From Leisingera sp. ANG-M7 (GTDB taxonomy: Bacteria > Pseudomonadota > Alphaproteobacteria > Rhodobacterales > Rhodobacteraceae), in the NCBI RefSeq assembly GCF_000813965.1, contig NZ_JWLI01000005.1, forward strand, positions 62,001 to 126,000: a DNA stretch of 64,000 nucleotides, read 5' to 3'. Below are positions 1 through 9,150 of the stretch, one piece after another. The position numbers and the translations under genes were made by a program. The notes beneath the pieces are model-generated. The model saw nothing but the letters and a program-made list of their open reading frames with translations. It had not been told where the DNA came from and made no database searches. Each line of letters begins with the position of its first letter. Positions within the stretch are counted from its first letter, which is position 1.

Positions 1-2
1 AG

Positions 3-1244
3 AACGCGCCGCGGCTGGAGGCGTTCACTGCTGCTGCCTGGCGGGTGGAGGCGGATGATCTGACCATCAACGGCTTTGAGCCGGCGGCCAAGGCGAAATC
101 CACCACCCTGACGATGGCGTTCAAGAAACCTCATGAGGTGGTTGGCAACCATATCGCCAAGTACCAAGCGATGCGGCTGGCCAAGATGCTGATGGCCTAT
201 GATTTCGACCGCCGCCTGAACCCCTTTGCCGAGATGGGTGGCTTTATCTTTACCTTCATGGGGGACGGTAAGCCGGGGACCGGCAAGACCACCCTGATCC
301 AGATGATGGCGGGGCTGATCCACGACTATTGCCAGAATGCAGGCTATGCCTTCCGCTACCAGAACTTCGGCATCGACAATATCGACAGCTATCAGGGCAA
401 GTCGGGGCAGAACGCCAAATCCTTCATCCAGAACGTGATCGACCCGGGCGTGATCGGCTTTGGCACCATCGACGACATCGACCAGATCGCGGGCAAGCGC
501 GGCGACCGGCAGTCCAGCGCGGGTCAGCAGGAGGTGACGGCGGTGTTCATGGAGGCCTTTGCCGGCGCCAATACCGTGGTGCGCGGCAACTGCACCTTCG
601 GCATGTTCTCCAACTACCCGGAGAATGTGGACGATGCGCTGCGCCAGCGGGCCGGCGCGCGGTTCCTGGTCGACGGGCCGCAGACGCGGGAGGATTACAT
701 CGACATCCTGACGCTGCTGATGGGCAAGAACCATGCGATCCCGCTGGGCGAGCATGATCTGTACGGAGCACAGGAGATCAAGAAGGCCGTCGCGCGGTCG
801 TTTGAGGCGCACAACCGGCCGCAGGAGCCGGGGCTGGTAGAGGTCTTTGGCCGGGTGCACGACCAGATCGGGGAACTGGATGATCTGGCCAAGCTGGGGA
901 CGTACCTGAAGGCGATCCAGCAGGCGGATGAGCGGTTCACCGGCCGTGCCATCAAGAACATCACCGATGCGGTCAAGGTCCGGGCAATGGATTTCGAGCT
1001 GCCGGATGAATGGATGGAGAACCCGGAGCTGTTCCTGTTCAAGGATTACGATACCAAATCCGCGATGATTGCGGAGCTGCGGGTGCCGGTCACGGTCGAC
1101 ATGGTGGTGCAGGAGATCAACCGCTACGCCGACAGCGAGTTCCGCTATGCCGACAAGTCGGATGAGGTGGCGATTGAAAACATGGTGCGCGATTTCGGGC
1201 GGCAGGAAGAGGCCAAGCGGCGGTATCTGGAGGGGAAGGGGTGA
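3..1244 (+). CDS. AAA+ ATPase, 5'-truncated by window edge
   Basis: The frame is open from base 3, so the true start lies upstream of the window; the GTG at 45 is only an internal codon. It is an AAA+ ATPase by motif: Walker A GDGKPGTGKTT near nt 261-293, a hydrophobic strand ending in two Asp (FGTIDDID, Walker B) near nt 460-480, and SNYPENVDDALRQRAGARF near nt 610-665, which resembles sensor 1 plus the arginine finger of AAA+ proteins. Such ATPases remodel proteins or complexes; the substrate here is unknown. It is first in a tight operon: its TGA overlaps the GTG of the next gene by 4 bp, and a strong GGAGGGGA site sits in its last codons. From memory this ATPase neighbours the DUF6638 gene in roseobacters. 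The ATPase call is firm, the role is not. Confidence 0.85.
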   Translation, partial: NAPRLEAFTAAAWRVEADDLTINGFEPAAKAKSTTLTMAFKKPHEVVGNHIAKYQAMRLAKMLMAYDFDRRLNPFAEMGGFIFTFMGDGKPGTGKTTLIQMMAGLIHDYCQNAGYAFRYQNFGIDNIDSYQGKSGQNAKSFIQNVIDPGVIGFGTIDDIDQIAGKRGDRQSSAGQQEVTAVFMEAFAGANTVVRGNCTFGMFSNYPENVDDALRQRAGARFLVDGPQTREDYIDILTLLMGKNHAIPLGEHDLYGAQEIKKAVARSFEAHNRPQEPGLVEVFGRVHDQIGELDDLAKLGTYLKAIQQADERFTGRAIKNITDAVKVRAMDFELPDEWMENPELFLFKDYDTKSAMIAELRVPVTVDMVVQEINRYADSEFRYADKSDEVAIENMVRDFGRQEEAKRRYLEGKG

Positions 1245-2005
1245 GCGCTTCGATAGTTCATTTTCATGAAATGAGGATCAAAAAGTCGGATCTGTCACAT
1301 CTTTCCGACGAGGAAACTGCCGTTTTCGGTATGCTTTCTTATATCTGCAACGAACTCAACGTTTTCTCACGTTTGCTGACGTTATCAGGTGAAAAAGAAA
1401 ATGATGGAGCACCGGTAAGATTCGCCAGAGATCTACAGCATCACGTGGTGCTCCGAACGCTCTCGTCTAGGCTGTTTGAAGCCTATGAGTTCATTTCAGA
1501 AGTCGGCAAAAAAGCTCAGGGAATAAACTCAGATATTTTTTCATTGTTCCAGCGCAGTGCTACTGAAATTGAGAAGCTAGGTGCCTCCAACAGCCGTTCG
1601 ATAAATCGCAACATCCGAAATGAAACAAGTTTCCACTACAAGTACAGGGATGCGCTAAAGAACGCCAAGAGCCTTCCTGAAGACGCCGATGCGTCAATCT
1701 ATTTGAACGAGTTGGATGGCAATACATACTTTGTACTTGGTGAGAGTATGATGTTTTTCGAAAGGCTGAGAAGGTTTTCTAAGGCTGACAAAAAGTTTGA
1801 AAACCCAGAACTTCTTGCGGAGGAATGGCTCAGCTGGTCACTGGATATTGTTAGGCTAGTAAAGAAGCTACTAGCTGATGTGTTTGATATCGTTCTGGAT
1901 CGGTTGGACACTAAAATACGTAAAACGCACTACTACGTGAAACCAGGGATGGTTGCGGAAAGCGATAGCGCCTTTGCCCCCGTCTTCTTGAGGTCCGCCC
2001 AATGA
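1241..2005 (+). CDS. AT-rich hypothetical protein with HEPN-like RNxxxxH motif
   Basis: A 254-residue protein of no family I can name. The GTG start at 1241 is chosen because GGAGGGGA lies just before it; the in-frame ATG at 1271 has no ribosome site. Residues 126-132 read RNETSFH, which fits the R-polar-x(3-5)-H catalytic motif of HEPN ribonucleases, in a sequence that looks largely helical (LLAEEWLSWSLDIVRLVKKL near 191-210). HEPN proteins act as RNases in toxin-antitoxin and phage-defence systems; that role is only inferred here. Base use is clearly more AT-rich than the genes on either side, yet it joins both by 4-bp overlaps (GTGA at 1241, ATGA at 2002). This suggests an acquired gene placed inside a native operon. 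It could equally be an uncatalytic helical protein. Confidence 0.72.
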   Translation: MSASIVHFHEMRIKKSDLSHLSDEETAVFGMLSYICNELNVFSRLLTLSGEKENDGAPVRFARDLQHHVVLRTLSSRLFEAYEFISEVGKKAQGINSDIFSLFQRSATEIEKLGASNSRSINRNIRNETSFHYKYRDALKNAKSLPEDADASIYLNELDGNTYFVLGESMMFFERLRRFSKADKKFENPELLAEEWLSWSLDIVRLVKKLLADVFDIVLDRLDTKIRKTHYYVKPGMVAESDSAFAPVFLRSAQ

Positions 2006-3363
2006 AACGCCTCATCCAGCATGGCCTGATGTTCGGCAATCTCTTCCATGTGGCCTCGCCCGCGCTGGTGGAGCGGTACAATCGCGCGCTGAAGCATCTG
2101 ACCGGCAAGACCACGGCTCTGACGGATTTTCACGTCGATATCTCGGGCTTTTCGCCCGAAATAGGCGATGAGCTGGGGGATGATCACTATCTGAACCATG
2201 CAGGCGTGAACCGGCAGTTCATTCTGCTCAGTACCGAGCAGAAGCGCTGCCCGCTGCTTCACGTGAAATTCTCCACCAGCCGGGACATCCTGCGCCGGTT
2301 CATCGAGGTCAACGAACGCCAGCTGTTTGCGCTGACCGCGACCGATGCGGTGGCGGGGGAACTGGTGAATTCGGTGTTTGAGGTGTCCTCGCCCGCGAAA
2401 CTGTTCGACATCCGGCAGGTGCGGATCGAGGCGGATACCACCAAGGGCACGTTGCGCCATGCGGACCACCTGGCGGAGCTGGTTGAGCGGTTCAAGACGG
2501 GGGAGGACGCCTGGTTTGATGATGGGCTGATTGCTGAGATGATCACGACGGCGGAGCAGACCGGCGATGTGACCCGCAATCCGGTGCATCTGGAGCATGA
2601 GGTCTTTGAGCAGGGCAATTTCTGGACCGCGCATTTCGGCGGGCTGTACCTGTTTCAGGACGTGGAGCATCCGGCGGTGATTGCCAGCGGGGCAAAGCCC
2701 GAGGGCGTGCCGCTTACCCATGTGTTTGACCTGAGCCAGCGCAATGCAATTGCCAAATTCCTGGAGCTGAACGGGCTGGCAGAGCCGGTGATCCGGGCGC
2801 GCGGCGTCGATGGCGCGGCGATCCTGCGGCAGAAGATGGGGTTCCTTGCTGTCTCGGTACTGACGGAAAAGGGACGGGATCTGACCGGCCTGTCGCGGTC
2901 GGACCTGCGGCGGCTGGCGGCGCGGCATGCGGAGGAACTGCCGGAGGAGTTCGAGGGGCTGGCAGCGCTGGTGCGCTGGGCCGAGGGCGGCGGCAAGTGG
3001 CCGCGGATCACCTCGGACCATCCGGCCTATTTCTATTCCCTGCGGGCATCGGACACGCCGTGCCGCGATCTGGTCAACATGCTGCTGGCAGAGCTGTGCC
3101 CGCATGACTTCCGACAGATGTTCATCTGCCACAAGGAGGAGTTCTACCGCCGGTACCGCGGCTGGCCGGAGACCAAAAAGGCCTATGCAGCGGAGTTTCT
3201 GGCGCGCGAATATGCGGTGGACAAGGCGGGCGCGCGCGCCGCACTTTTCGGGCATGAGCCGGATATGGAGGGGCGGATTCCCAAGCTGCCGCGAAACCGG
3301 CGCAAGGGAGTGGTTGAGCGGGTCGGCCCCTGGGGCGCGGTGAACCGGGTGAGGGGGCGATAG
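2002..3363 (+). CDS. DUF6638-like protein of unknown function
   Basis: A 453-residue cytoplasmic-looking protein with no signal peptide or membrane segment. The ATG at 2002 overlaps the TGA of the preceding gene. It begins MKRLIQHGLMFGNLFHVASP and I associate it, from memory, with the family DUF6638 of Rhodobacterales; no catalytic motif stands out. The C-terminal part carries a conserved-looking stretch with LCPHDFRQMFICHKEEFYRR. The operon context (AAA+ ATPase upstream, membrane proteins downstream) suggests a partner or substrate of the ATPase, as in the MoxR-type arrangement of an ATPase with client proteins, but that is inference. The family name should be confirmed by a profile search. 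Confidence 0.78.
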   Translation: MKRLIQHGLMFGNLFHVASPALVERYNRALKHLTGKTTALTDFHVDISGFSPEIGDELGDDHYLNHAGVNRQFILLSTEQKRCPLLHVKFSTSRDILRRFIEVNERQLFALTATDAVAGELVNSVFEVSSPAKLFDIRQVRIEADTTKGTLRHADHLAELVERFKTGEDAWFDDGLIAEMITTAEQTGDVTRNPVHLEHEVFEQGNFWTAHFGGLYLFQDVEHPAVIASGAKPEGVPLTHVFDLSQRNAIAKFLELNGLAEPVIRARGVDGAAILRQKMGFLAVSVLTEKGRDLTGLSRSDLRRLAARHAEELPEEFEGLAALVRWAEGGGKWPRITSDHPAYFYSLRASDTPCRDLVNMLLAELCPHDFRQMFICHKEEFYRRYRGWPETKKAYAAEFLAREYAVDKAGARAALFGHEPDMEGRIPKLPRNRRKGVVERVGPWGAVNRVRGR

Positions 3364-3393
3364 GATGGAGAACTTTAAGAACCATCTTACTTC

Positions 3394-3470
3394 CCGAGCC
3401 GCTTGCGGCTCGGTTCACGCCCGTCCCGCCCCCCAGGGCGGGCGTGAAACGCCCACCCTCGGGACGGGCG
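3394..3470. repeat. Nested inverted repeats between two operon halves
   Basis: Two palindromic blocks fill the gap after the DUF6638-like gene. The first has 9-bp arms (CCGAGCCGC at 3394-3402, GCGGCTCGG at 3405-3413) separated by 2 bases. The second has perfect 11-bp outer arms (CGCCCGTCCCG at 3418-3428, CGGGACGGGCG at 3460-3470) and an inner hairpin GGGCGT-GAA-ACGCCC at 3440-3454. No T-run follows, so it is not a standard terminator; it may be a repeated extragenic element or an mRNA processing or stability structure splitting the operon. Confidence 0.6.
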
Positions 3471-3531
3471 CAAACCTTTGTTTGATGCCCAACAAAATAT
3501 TCTGGAAACAAGTGATCAGGAGGCAGCTAAG

Positions 3532-3798
3532 ATGTTCGGTTTTATCCGCCTTGTCCTGATCCTCCTGGTGGTGTTGACCGTGGTCTACGCCGCGGTGTCG
3601 CTTTATTCGCGTGAGATGCGGCGGCTGAAGCTCAAGCGGCGCTGGAAAGAGAAGGGGTTGACCGGCGACCGCGCGGCCTTCATCCAGCGGGGGCTGAAGC
3701 AATACGACAACTCGTTCCGGCGCAAGCTGATCCTTCTGGTCTATATCATCCCGCTGGGGGCGCTGGCGCTCCTGATCTACGTCATTAACTTCATGTGA
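3532..3798 (+). CDS. Small two-TM membrane protein, hypothetical
   Basis: An 88-residue protein starting at the ATG at 3532, preceded by a good AGGAGG site (about 3519-3524); the frame opens further upstream at a TTG (3478) but lacks a site there. Residues about 3-25 (FIRLVLILLVVLTVVYAAVSLY) and about 64-87 (KLILLVYIIPLGALALLIYV) form two membrane helices joined by a very basic loop of about 40 residues (REMRRLKLKRRWKEKG). Its stop is 11 bp before the start of the DUF1523 gene, so they are co-transcribed. Function unknown; the context suggests a membrane component of this operon. Confidence 0.75.
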   Translation: MFGFIRLVLILLVVLTVVYAAVSLYSREMRRLKLKRRWKEKGLTGDRAAFIQRGLKQYDNSFRRKLILLVYIIPLGALALLIYVINFM

Positions 3799-3809
3799 GG
3801 TCCACCCCC

Positions 3810-4454
3810 ATGCGTTTCATCAAATGGGCATTCCTGATTACCTTCTGGGTGCTGTTCGGCGCCTTCCTGCACTACACGCTGCCGCAGTACGACGTGGTGC
3901 GCATCGTCAATACCTACGAGGAACGGCAGGAGCTGAACGACTGGACGCGGGTTTTCTGGTCCAAGCCTGACGACCAGTCGGCACAGCTGATCAACCGCGA
4001 TGTGCAGTTCATCCAGGCAGTGCGCGCCAACGGCCGCAACATGGTTTACCGGAACGAGGATACCGGCTGGAGCTGGCCGCCTTATTTCAAGTTCGACACC
4101 GCAAACCTCTATACGGACGCCAATGACAGCATCTCGACAAAGGCGAACCCGGAGTGGGTGGCGGTGATGCATTACGGCTGGCGCAACGAGTTTCTGTCGA
4201 TCTTCCCCAACGCGGTGACGATCAAGCCGGTGGCGGGGCCGGAGGACAAGCCGGTGAACTGGTTCTCGATCATCTTCCTGGTGCTGCTGGCGGCACTGTT
4301 GTGGGCAATCTATGTGCGCTGGCGCCGGTTCCGCCGGGCGCGGATCGACCCGATGATCGAAAGCGCCGAGGACAGCCTCTATGCGGCGGGGGATGCGATT
4401 GCCGAGCGCAAGGGCCGGTTCCGCCGCTGGCTGGATACCTGGAAGTCAAAGTGA
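3810..4454 (+). CDS. DUF1523 family membrane protein
   Basis: A 214-residue protein starting at ATG 3810 (MRFIKWAFLITFWVLFGAF), which matches the usual family start better than the GTG at 3795 that overlaps the previous stop. One membrane helix lies at the N-terminus (about 3-22) and another near 150-170 (WFSIIFLVLLAALLWAIYV). Between them is a domain of about 125 residues with DVVRIVNTYEERQELNDWTR, which I recognise as DUF1523, a Rhodobacterales family of unknown function. The C-terminal tail is basic and cytoplasmic. It closes the first operon and is followed by a strong bidirectional terminator. Confidence 0.82.
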   Translation: MRFIKWAFLITFWVLFGAFLHYTLPQYDVVRIVNTYEERQELNDWTRVFWSKPDDQSAQLINRDVQFIQAVRANGRNMVYRNEDTGWSWPPYFKFDTANLYTDANDSISTKANPEWVAVMHYGWRNEFLSIFPNAVTIKPVAGPEDKPVNWFSIIFLVLLAALLWAIYVRWRRFRRARIDPMIESAEDSLYAAGDAIAERKGRFRRWLDTWKSK

Positions 4455-4497
4455 GGAGGGGCCGCTGGATCGGCGGCTCTGCAAGACACACGCGGAT

Positions 4498-4530
4498 GCG
4501 CGGGCCTGAACGGGCCCGCGCTTCTTTATT
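4498..4530. terminator. Bidirectional terminator between convergent genes
   Basis: Perfect 9-bp stem GCGCGGGCC (4498-4506) / GGCCCGCGC (4513-4521) with a short loop, followed on the plus strand by TTCTTTATT. It ends the DUF1523 operon and lies just past the stop of the convergent TetR gene. Confidence 0.8.
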
Positions 4531-5065
4531 CAATGCGGTCCAGCACCCAGTCCAGCGCCGGGATGAAGTCGTCAGGTGACAGTGCTCCGCCTGGCGCCGC
4601 GGCGGCGGCAAAGGCGAAGCCGTGTGTGTAATCCACCAGCAGGCAGAGAAGGGTGCGGGCCTCTGTGCCGGTTACGCCTGCGGCTGCAATTTCCGCCTCG
4701 ATGAGCTGCGTCAGTCTTGTCAGGGAGGGGCCGATCAGGGCCGGGTTCTCCAGGATGCATTTCGCCAGCTCCGGGTGCCGGGTCACCTGGGCGCAGTAGC
4801 AGGTCAGCAGCTCGCGCAGCCGCAGCTTTGGTGTTGCTGCCTTTGACGGGGTGTCTGATCCTTCAAACGCAATGGCCACGAGGCTGGCGAACATCTCATC
4901 CCTTGTGCCGGCGTGATGGGCAACGGCCATTGGGGTGACGCCAAGCGCCGCTGCCAGTGCCTTGTACGTCAAGGCCTTACTGCCGCCCTCGTCGAGCAGC
5001 TGCAGGGCCTTTTTCAGGACATCATCCTTGCTGAGGATCCGGCTGCCCTTGGGAGGGCGCCCCAT
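4526..5065 (-). CDS. TetR/AcrR family transcriptional regulator
   Basis: About 179 residues from the ATG at 5065 (MGRPPKGSRILSKDDVLKKA); a TTG four codons upstream (5077) also opens the frame. The N-terminal 50-60 residues form a TetR helix-turn-helix (ALTYKALAAALGVTPMAVAHH), the rest an all-helical ligand domain. It lies 15 bp after the stop of the DHFR-like gene, so the two form an operon read from the palindrome at 5636-5662, which is the likely operator for self-repression. The ligand is unknown. Confidence 0.85.
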   Translation of the reverse strand: MGRPPKGSRILSKDDVLKKALQLLDEGGSKALTYKALAAALGVTPMAVAHHAGTRDEMFASLVAIAFEGSDTPSKAATPKLRLRELLTCYCAQVTRHPELAKCILENPALIGPSLTRLTQLIEAEIAAAGVTGTEARTLLCLLVDYTHGFAFAAAAAPGGALSPDDFIPALDWVLDRIE

Positions 5066-5080
5066 GCGCGGAGGCAATGG

Positions 5081-5617
5081 TCAGGCCACCCTGAACGTGG
5101 TCTGGACCATGCCGGTGGGCAGGATGCGGGAGCTGTCCACCTGGAGGTCGATGTCCTGGTCCAGGCTGCCGAACAGGGGAATGCCGCTGCCGATCAGGAT
5201 CGGGACCGTTGTGATGGTCAGATCGGCGATCAGCCCCTCGCGCAGGAAGGACTGCACCATCCGGCCGCCGTCGACATAGGCGCGGGTCCAGCCCTCTTCT
5301 TGAAGCTCCTGCATAAGATCTGCGGGATCAGCGCTGCTGAGGCGTACCTTGTCCTTCAGCTCCTCGGGAATGTCCTGTCCGGTCAGGCTGCTGCTGAGGA
5401 CAACAACCGGCTTGGTGTAGGGCCATTGGCCGAACCCCAGCACAGTCCGGAATGAGCCCGACCCCATGACCAGCCCGTCGACACTGTCCATGAAGGCCGC
5501 GAAACCGCCATCGTCATCTTCTGCATAGGGCTGTTTGAGCAGCCAGTCCAGCGAATGGTCCTGGCGGGCCACAAAGCCGTCGAGGCTGGTGGCGATGAAG
5601 ACGTGGCCGGTGGTCAT
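5081..5617 (-). CDS. Dihydrofolate reductase family protein (RibD C-terminal domain)
   Basis: 178 residues with the RibD-C/DHFR-like fold: start MTTGHVFIATSLDGFVAR, then GLVMGSGSFRTVLGF, and a C-terminal segment AYVDGGRMVQSFLREGLIADL that matches the conserved VDGG..v..fl..gLiDE pattern of the family. Members are NADPH-dependent reductases of pteridine, flavin-precursor or unknown substrates. The ribosome site is AGGAGGAT just upstream of the ATG. It is first gene of an operon with the TetR regulator. The true substrate is not deducible; it is probably not the housekeeping folA. Confidence 0.85.
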   Translation of the reverse strand: MTTGHVFIATSLDGFVARQDHSLDWLLKQPYAEDDDGGFAAFMDSVDGLVMGSGSFRTVLGFGQWPYTKPVVVLSSSLTGQDIPEELKDKVRLSSADPADLMQELQEEGWTRAYVDGGRMVQSFLREGLIADLTITTVPILIGSGIPLFGSLDQDIDLQVDSSRILPTGMVQTTFRVA

Positions 5618-5635
5618 CGGATCCTCCTGTGCACC

Positions 5636-5662
5636 ATTTAACTGTACGGCATATAGTTAAAT
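5636..5662. promoter_or_regulatory. Palindromic TetR operator upstream of DHFR-tetR operon
   Basis: Perfect 8-bp arms ATTTAACT (5636-5643) and AGTTAAAT (5655-5662), with further symmetric positions inside, 27 bp in all. It lies about 20 bp upstream of the DHFR-like start, at the expected promoter. TetR-family regulators bind palindromes of this size, so autoregulation is likely. Confidence 0.7.
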
Positions 5663-5704
5663 CAAATTCGCGTTCCAAGGGGGCAGCGCAAGATTTGCGG
5701 CGGG

Positions 5705-5716
5705 CGAATCGATTCG
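5705..5716. promoter_or_regulatory. CGAATCGATTCG palindrome with paired GANTC sites
   Basis: A perfect 12-bp palindrome containing GAATC and GATTC back to back. GANTC is the CcrM methylation target of alphaproteobacteria. It lies between the divergent DHFR and gbcA leader regions. It may be a methylation-sensitive promoter element or a regulator site; the function is a guess. Confidence 0.35.
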
Positions 5717-5788
5717 TAACTCCGGATGGCGTCTAAATGCATGAAAGATAAGCGCTTGCCGCAAACAGGCTGGCGGATGCCGGTTTGA

Positions 5789-7429
<1,641 letters not shown>

Positions 7430-7433
7430 GCGC

Positions 7434-8519
7434 ATGGGACTGCAGGCCAATTTCGAGACGCTGGATGAAACTCTGGCGTGGAAGGACGACGAGATGCTGG
7501 AATGCGTCTCTGTCGTGCCGGAAGCGCCGAACACCGCCACCTTCAGCTTCCGCGCACCTTCGGGCGCGTGGTTCAAGTACCAGCCGGGCCAGTTCCTGAC
7601 GCTGGAGCTGCCGGTGCCGGGCGGCACCGTCTGGCGCACCTACACGATCAGCTCGTCGCCTTCGCGGCCCTTGTCGATCTCGGTGACGGTGAAGGCGCAG
7701 GCCGACAGCATCGGTACCCGCTGGATGCTGGACAATCTGAAACCGGGCATGTTCCTCAGGGCCTCTGGCCCGGCAGGCGTGTTCACCCTGCCGAAACGGC
7801 CGAACGGCAAGTTCCTGTTCATCTCCGCAGGTTCCGGCATCACGCCGAGCCTGTCGATGACGCAGTATCTGTTTGATCGCGGCCAGTCGCCGGACGTTTG
7901 TTTCATTAACTGCGCCAAGCGGCCCAGCGAGATCATCGCGCGGCGCCAGCTGGAGGGCATGGCGGCGCGGGTGCCGGGGATCAAGCTGCATTTCGTGGTG
8001 GAAGAGGACGACCCCTATCAGGTTTGGACCGGCTACCGCGGGCAGCTGAACCAGATCATGCTGGGTCTGATTGCCGGCGATTACCTAGAGCGCGAGATCT
8101 ACTGCTGCGGGCCGGAGCCGTTCATGCAGGCGGTGCGCGACATGCTGAACGGCCTCGGCTTTGACATGGAGAACTACAACCAGGAAAGCTTTGGCGCGCC
8201 GGTCGAGACCGAGGCAGATGCGCCGGAGCTGGACGATGTGGTTCCCGAGGAAACCGCCGCCGCAGAGATCAGCTTTGCCGCGTCGGGCGTCACTGCCACT
8301 TGCACCGAAACCGATACAGTGCTGGCAGTTGCCAAGGCGTCGGGCCTCAACATCCCGTCGGGCTGCACCTTCGGCATCTGCGGCACCTGCAAGGTCAAGA
8401 AGACCGCGGGCGATGTGCATATGGTCCACAACGGCGGCATCTCAGAGGAAGACGTGGAGGCCGGGTACATCCTGGCCTGCTGCTCCAACCCGATTGGCCG
8501 GGTCGAAGTGGACATCTGA
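7434..8519 (+). CDS. gbcB: Glycine betaine monooxygenase, ferredoxin reductase subunit
   Basis: 361 residues. The N-terminal part is a ferredoxin-NADP reductase fold: flavin motif RTYTISSSPSR near residue 67, nucleotide-binding ISAGSGITPSLSM near 130, and YCCGPEPFM near 225. The C-terminal part is a plant-type [2Fe-2S] ferredoxin with SGCTFGICGTCKVKK and a final Cys in YILACCSNP. This passes electrons from NAD(P)H through flavin and [2Fe-2S] to the GbcA Rieske centre. The start is 4 bp after the gbcA stop, so it shares the riboswitch-controlled transcript. A hairpin follows at 8526. Confidence 0.87.
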   Translation: MGLQANFETLDETLAWKDDEMLECVSVVPEAPNTATFSFRAPSGAWFKYQPGQFLTLELPVPGGTVWRTYTISSSPSRPLSISVTVKAQADSIGTRWMLDNLKPGMFLRASGPAGVFTLPKRPNGKFLFISAGSGITPSLSMTQYLFDRGQSPDVCFINCAKRPSEIIARRQLEGMAARVPGIKLHFVVEEDDPYQVWTGYRGQLNQIMLGLIAGDYLEREIYCCGPEPFMQAVRDMLNGLGFDMENYNQESFGAPVETEADAPELDDVVPEETAAAEISFAASGVTATCTETDTVLAVAKASGLNIPSGCTFGICGTCKVKKTAGDVHMVHNGGISEEDVEAGYILACCSNPIGRVEVDI

Positions 8520-8525
8520 TCTGAC

Positions 8526-8548
8526 GGAGGGCCTCCCGCTGGCCCTCC
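8526..8548 (+). terminator. Hairpin after gbcB, weak terminator
   Basis: GGAGGGCC (8526-8533) and GGCCCTCC (8541-8548) form an 8-bp stem 6 bases past the gbcB stop. The following run is C/T mixed (GCTCCCTTCT), so termination efficiency is uncertain. Confidence 0.5.
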
Positions 8549-8659
8549 GCTCCCTTCTGGTCCGGGCCTGCGGCGATAAAGGGATTGACGCCGCGCCCGT
8601 CCCTTGGTCAACACGGGGCCAAGCCTCATACCCCCGTTGCGACACAGGACCATCAGACC

Positions 8660-9109
8660 ATGACTGCCAGCAAGCGCATTGCACTTTCCAGCGACCACGC
8701 CGCCATCGAGCTGCGCAAGGCCGTTGCCGCCCATATCGAAGCCCAGGGCTGGGAGGTCGAGGACATCGGCCCGCAAACCCCGGAAAGCACCCATTACCCC
8801 AAGCATGGCGCGGCCGCGGCAGAGCTGGTCGCCTCTGGCGACTGCGCGCTGGGCATTGTCCTGTGCGGCACCGGCCAGGGCATCATGATGGCAGCCAACA
8901 AGGTGAAGGGCATCCGCTGCGGTGTTTGCTCCGACACGTTCTCGGCCAAGATGATCCGCGCCCACAACGACGCCAACATGCTTTCGATCGGCGCCCGTGT
9001 GGTCGGCGAAGGGCTGGCGCTGGAAATCGTCGATGCCTTTCTGGGCACTGAGTTCGAGGGCGGCCGCCACGGCACCCGCGTCGACATGATCAAGGCGCTG
9101 GAAGACTAA
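8660..9109 (+). CDS. rpiB: Ribose 5-phosphate isomerase B
   Basis: 149 residues from ATG 8660. It interconverts ribose 5-phosphate and ribulose 5-phosphate in the pentose phosphate pathway. The family signature is clear: ALSSDHAAIELRKA at the start, HYPKHGAAAAELV, the active-site LCGTGQGIMMAANK with its catalytic Cys, and NDANMLSIGARVVG. RpiB is the LacAB-type isozyme unrelated to RpiA. The gene appears to be single, with gbcB upstream after a hairpin and a convergent glycosyltransferase downstream. Confidence 0.93.
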   Translation: MTASKRIALSSDHAAIELRKAVAAHIEAQGWEVEDIGPQTPESTHYPKHGAAAAELVASGDCALGIVLCGTGQGIMMAANKVKGIRCGVCSDTFSAKMIRAHNDANMLSIGARVVGEGLALEIVDAFLGTEFEGGRHGTRVDMIKALED

Positions 9110-9130
9110 ATTCCGTCACTGGTTTTGATG

Positions 9131-9148
9131 CGGGGCGGCATTGCCCCG
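9131..9148. terminator. Short hairpin between convergent rpiB and glycosyltransferase
   Basis: CGGGGC (9131-9136) and GCCCCG (9143-9148) form a 6-bp stem in the 41-bp gap between convergent genes. There is no T-run on either side, so it is at best a weak terminator. Confidence 0.35.
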
Positions 9149-9150
9149 TG

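Noticed and set aside
1933-3255. Long minus-strand open frame of about 440 codons
   Set aside because: It lies fully antisense to the DUF6638-like gene, with a His/Arg/Pro-rich translation and no ribosome site; high GC gives such shadow frames.
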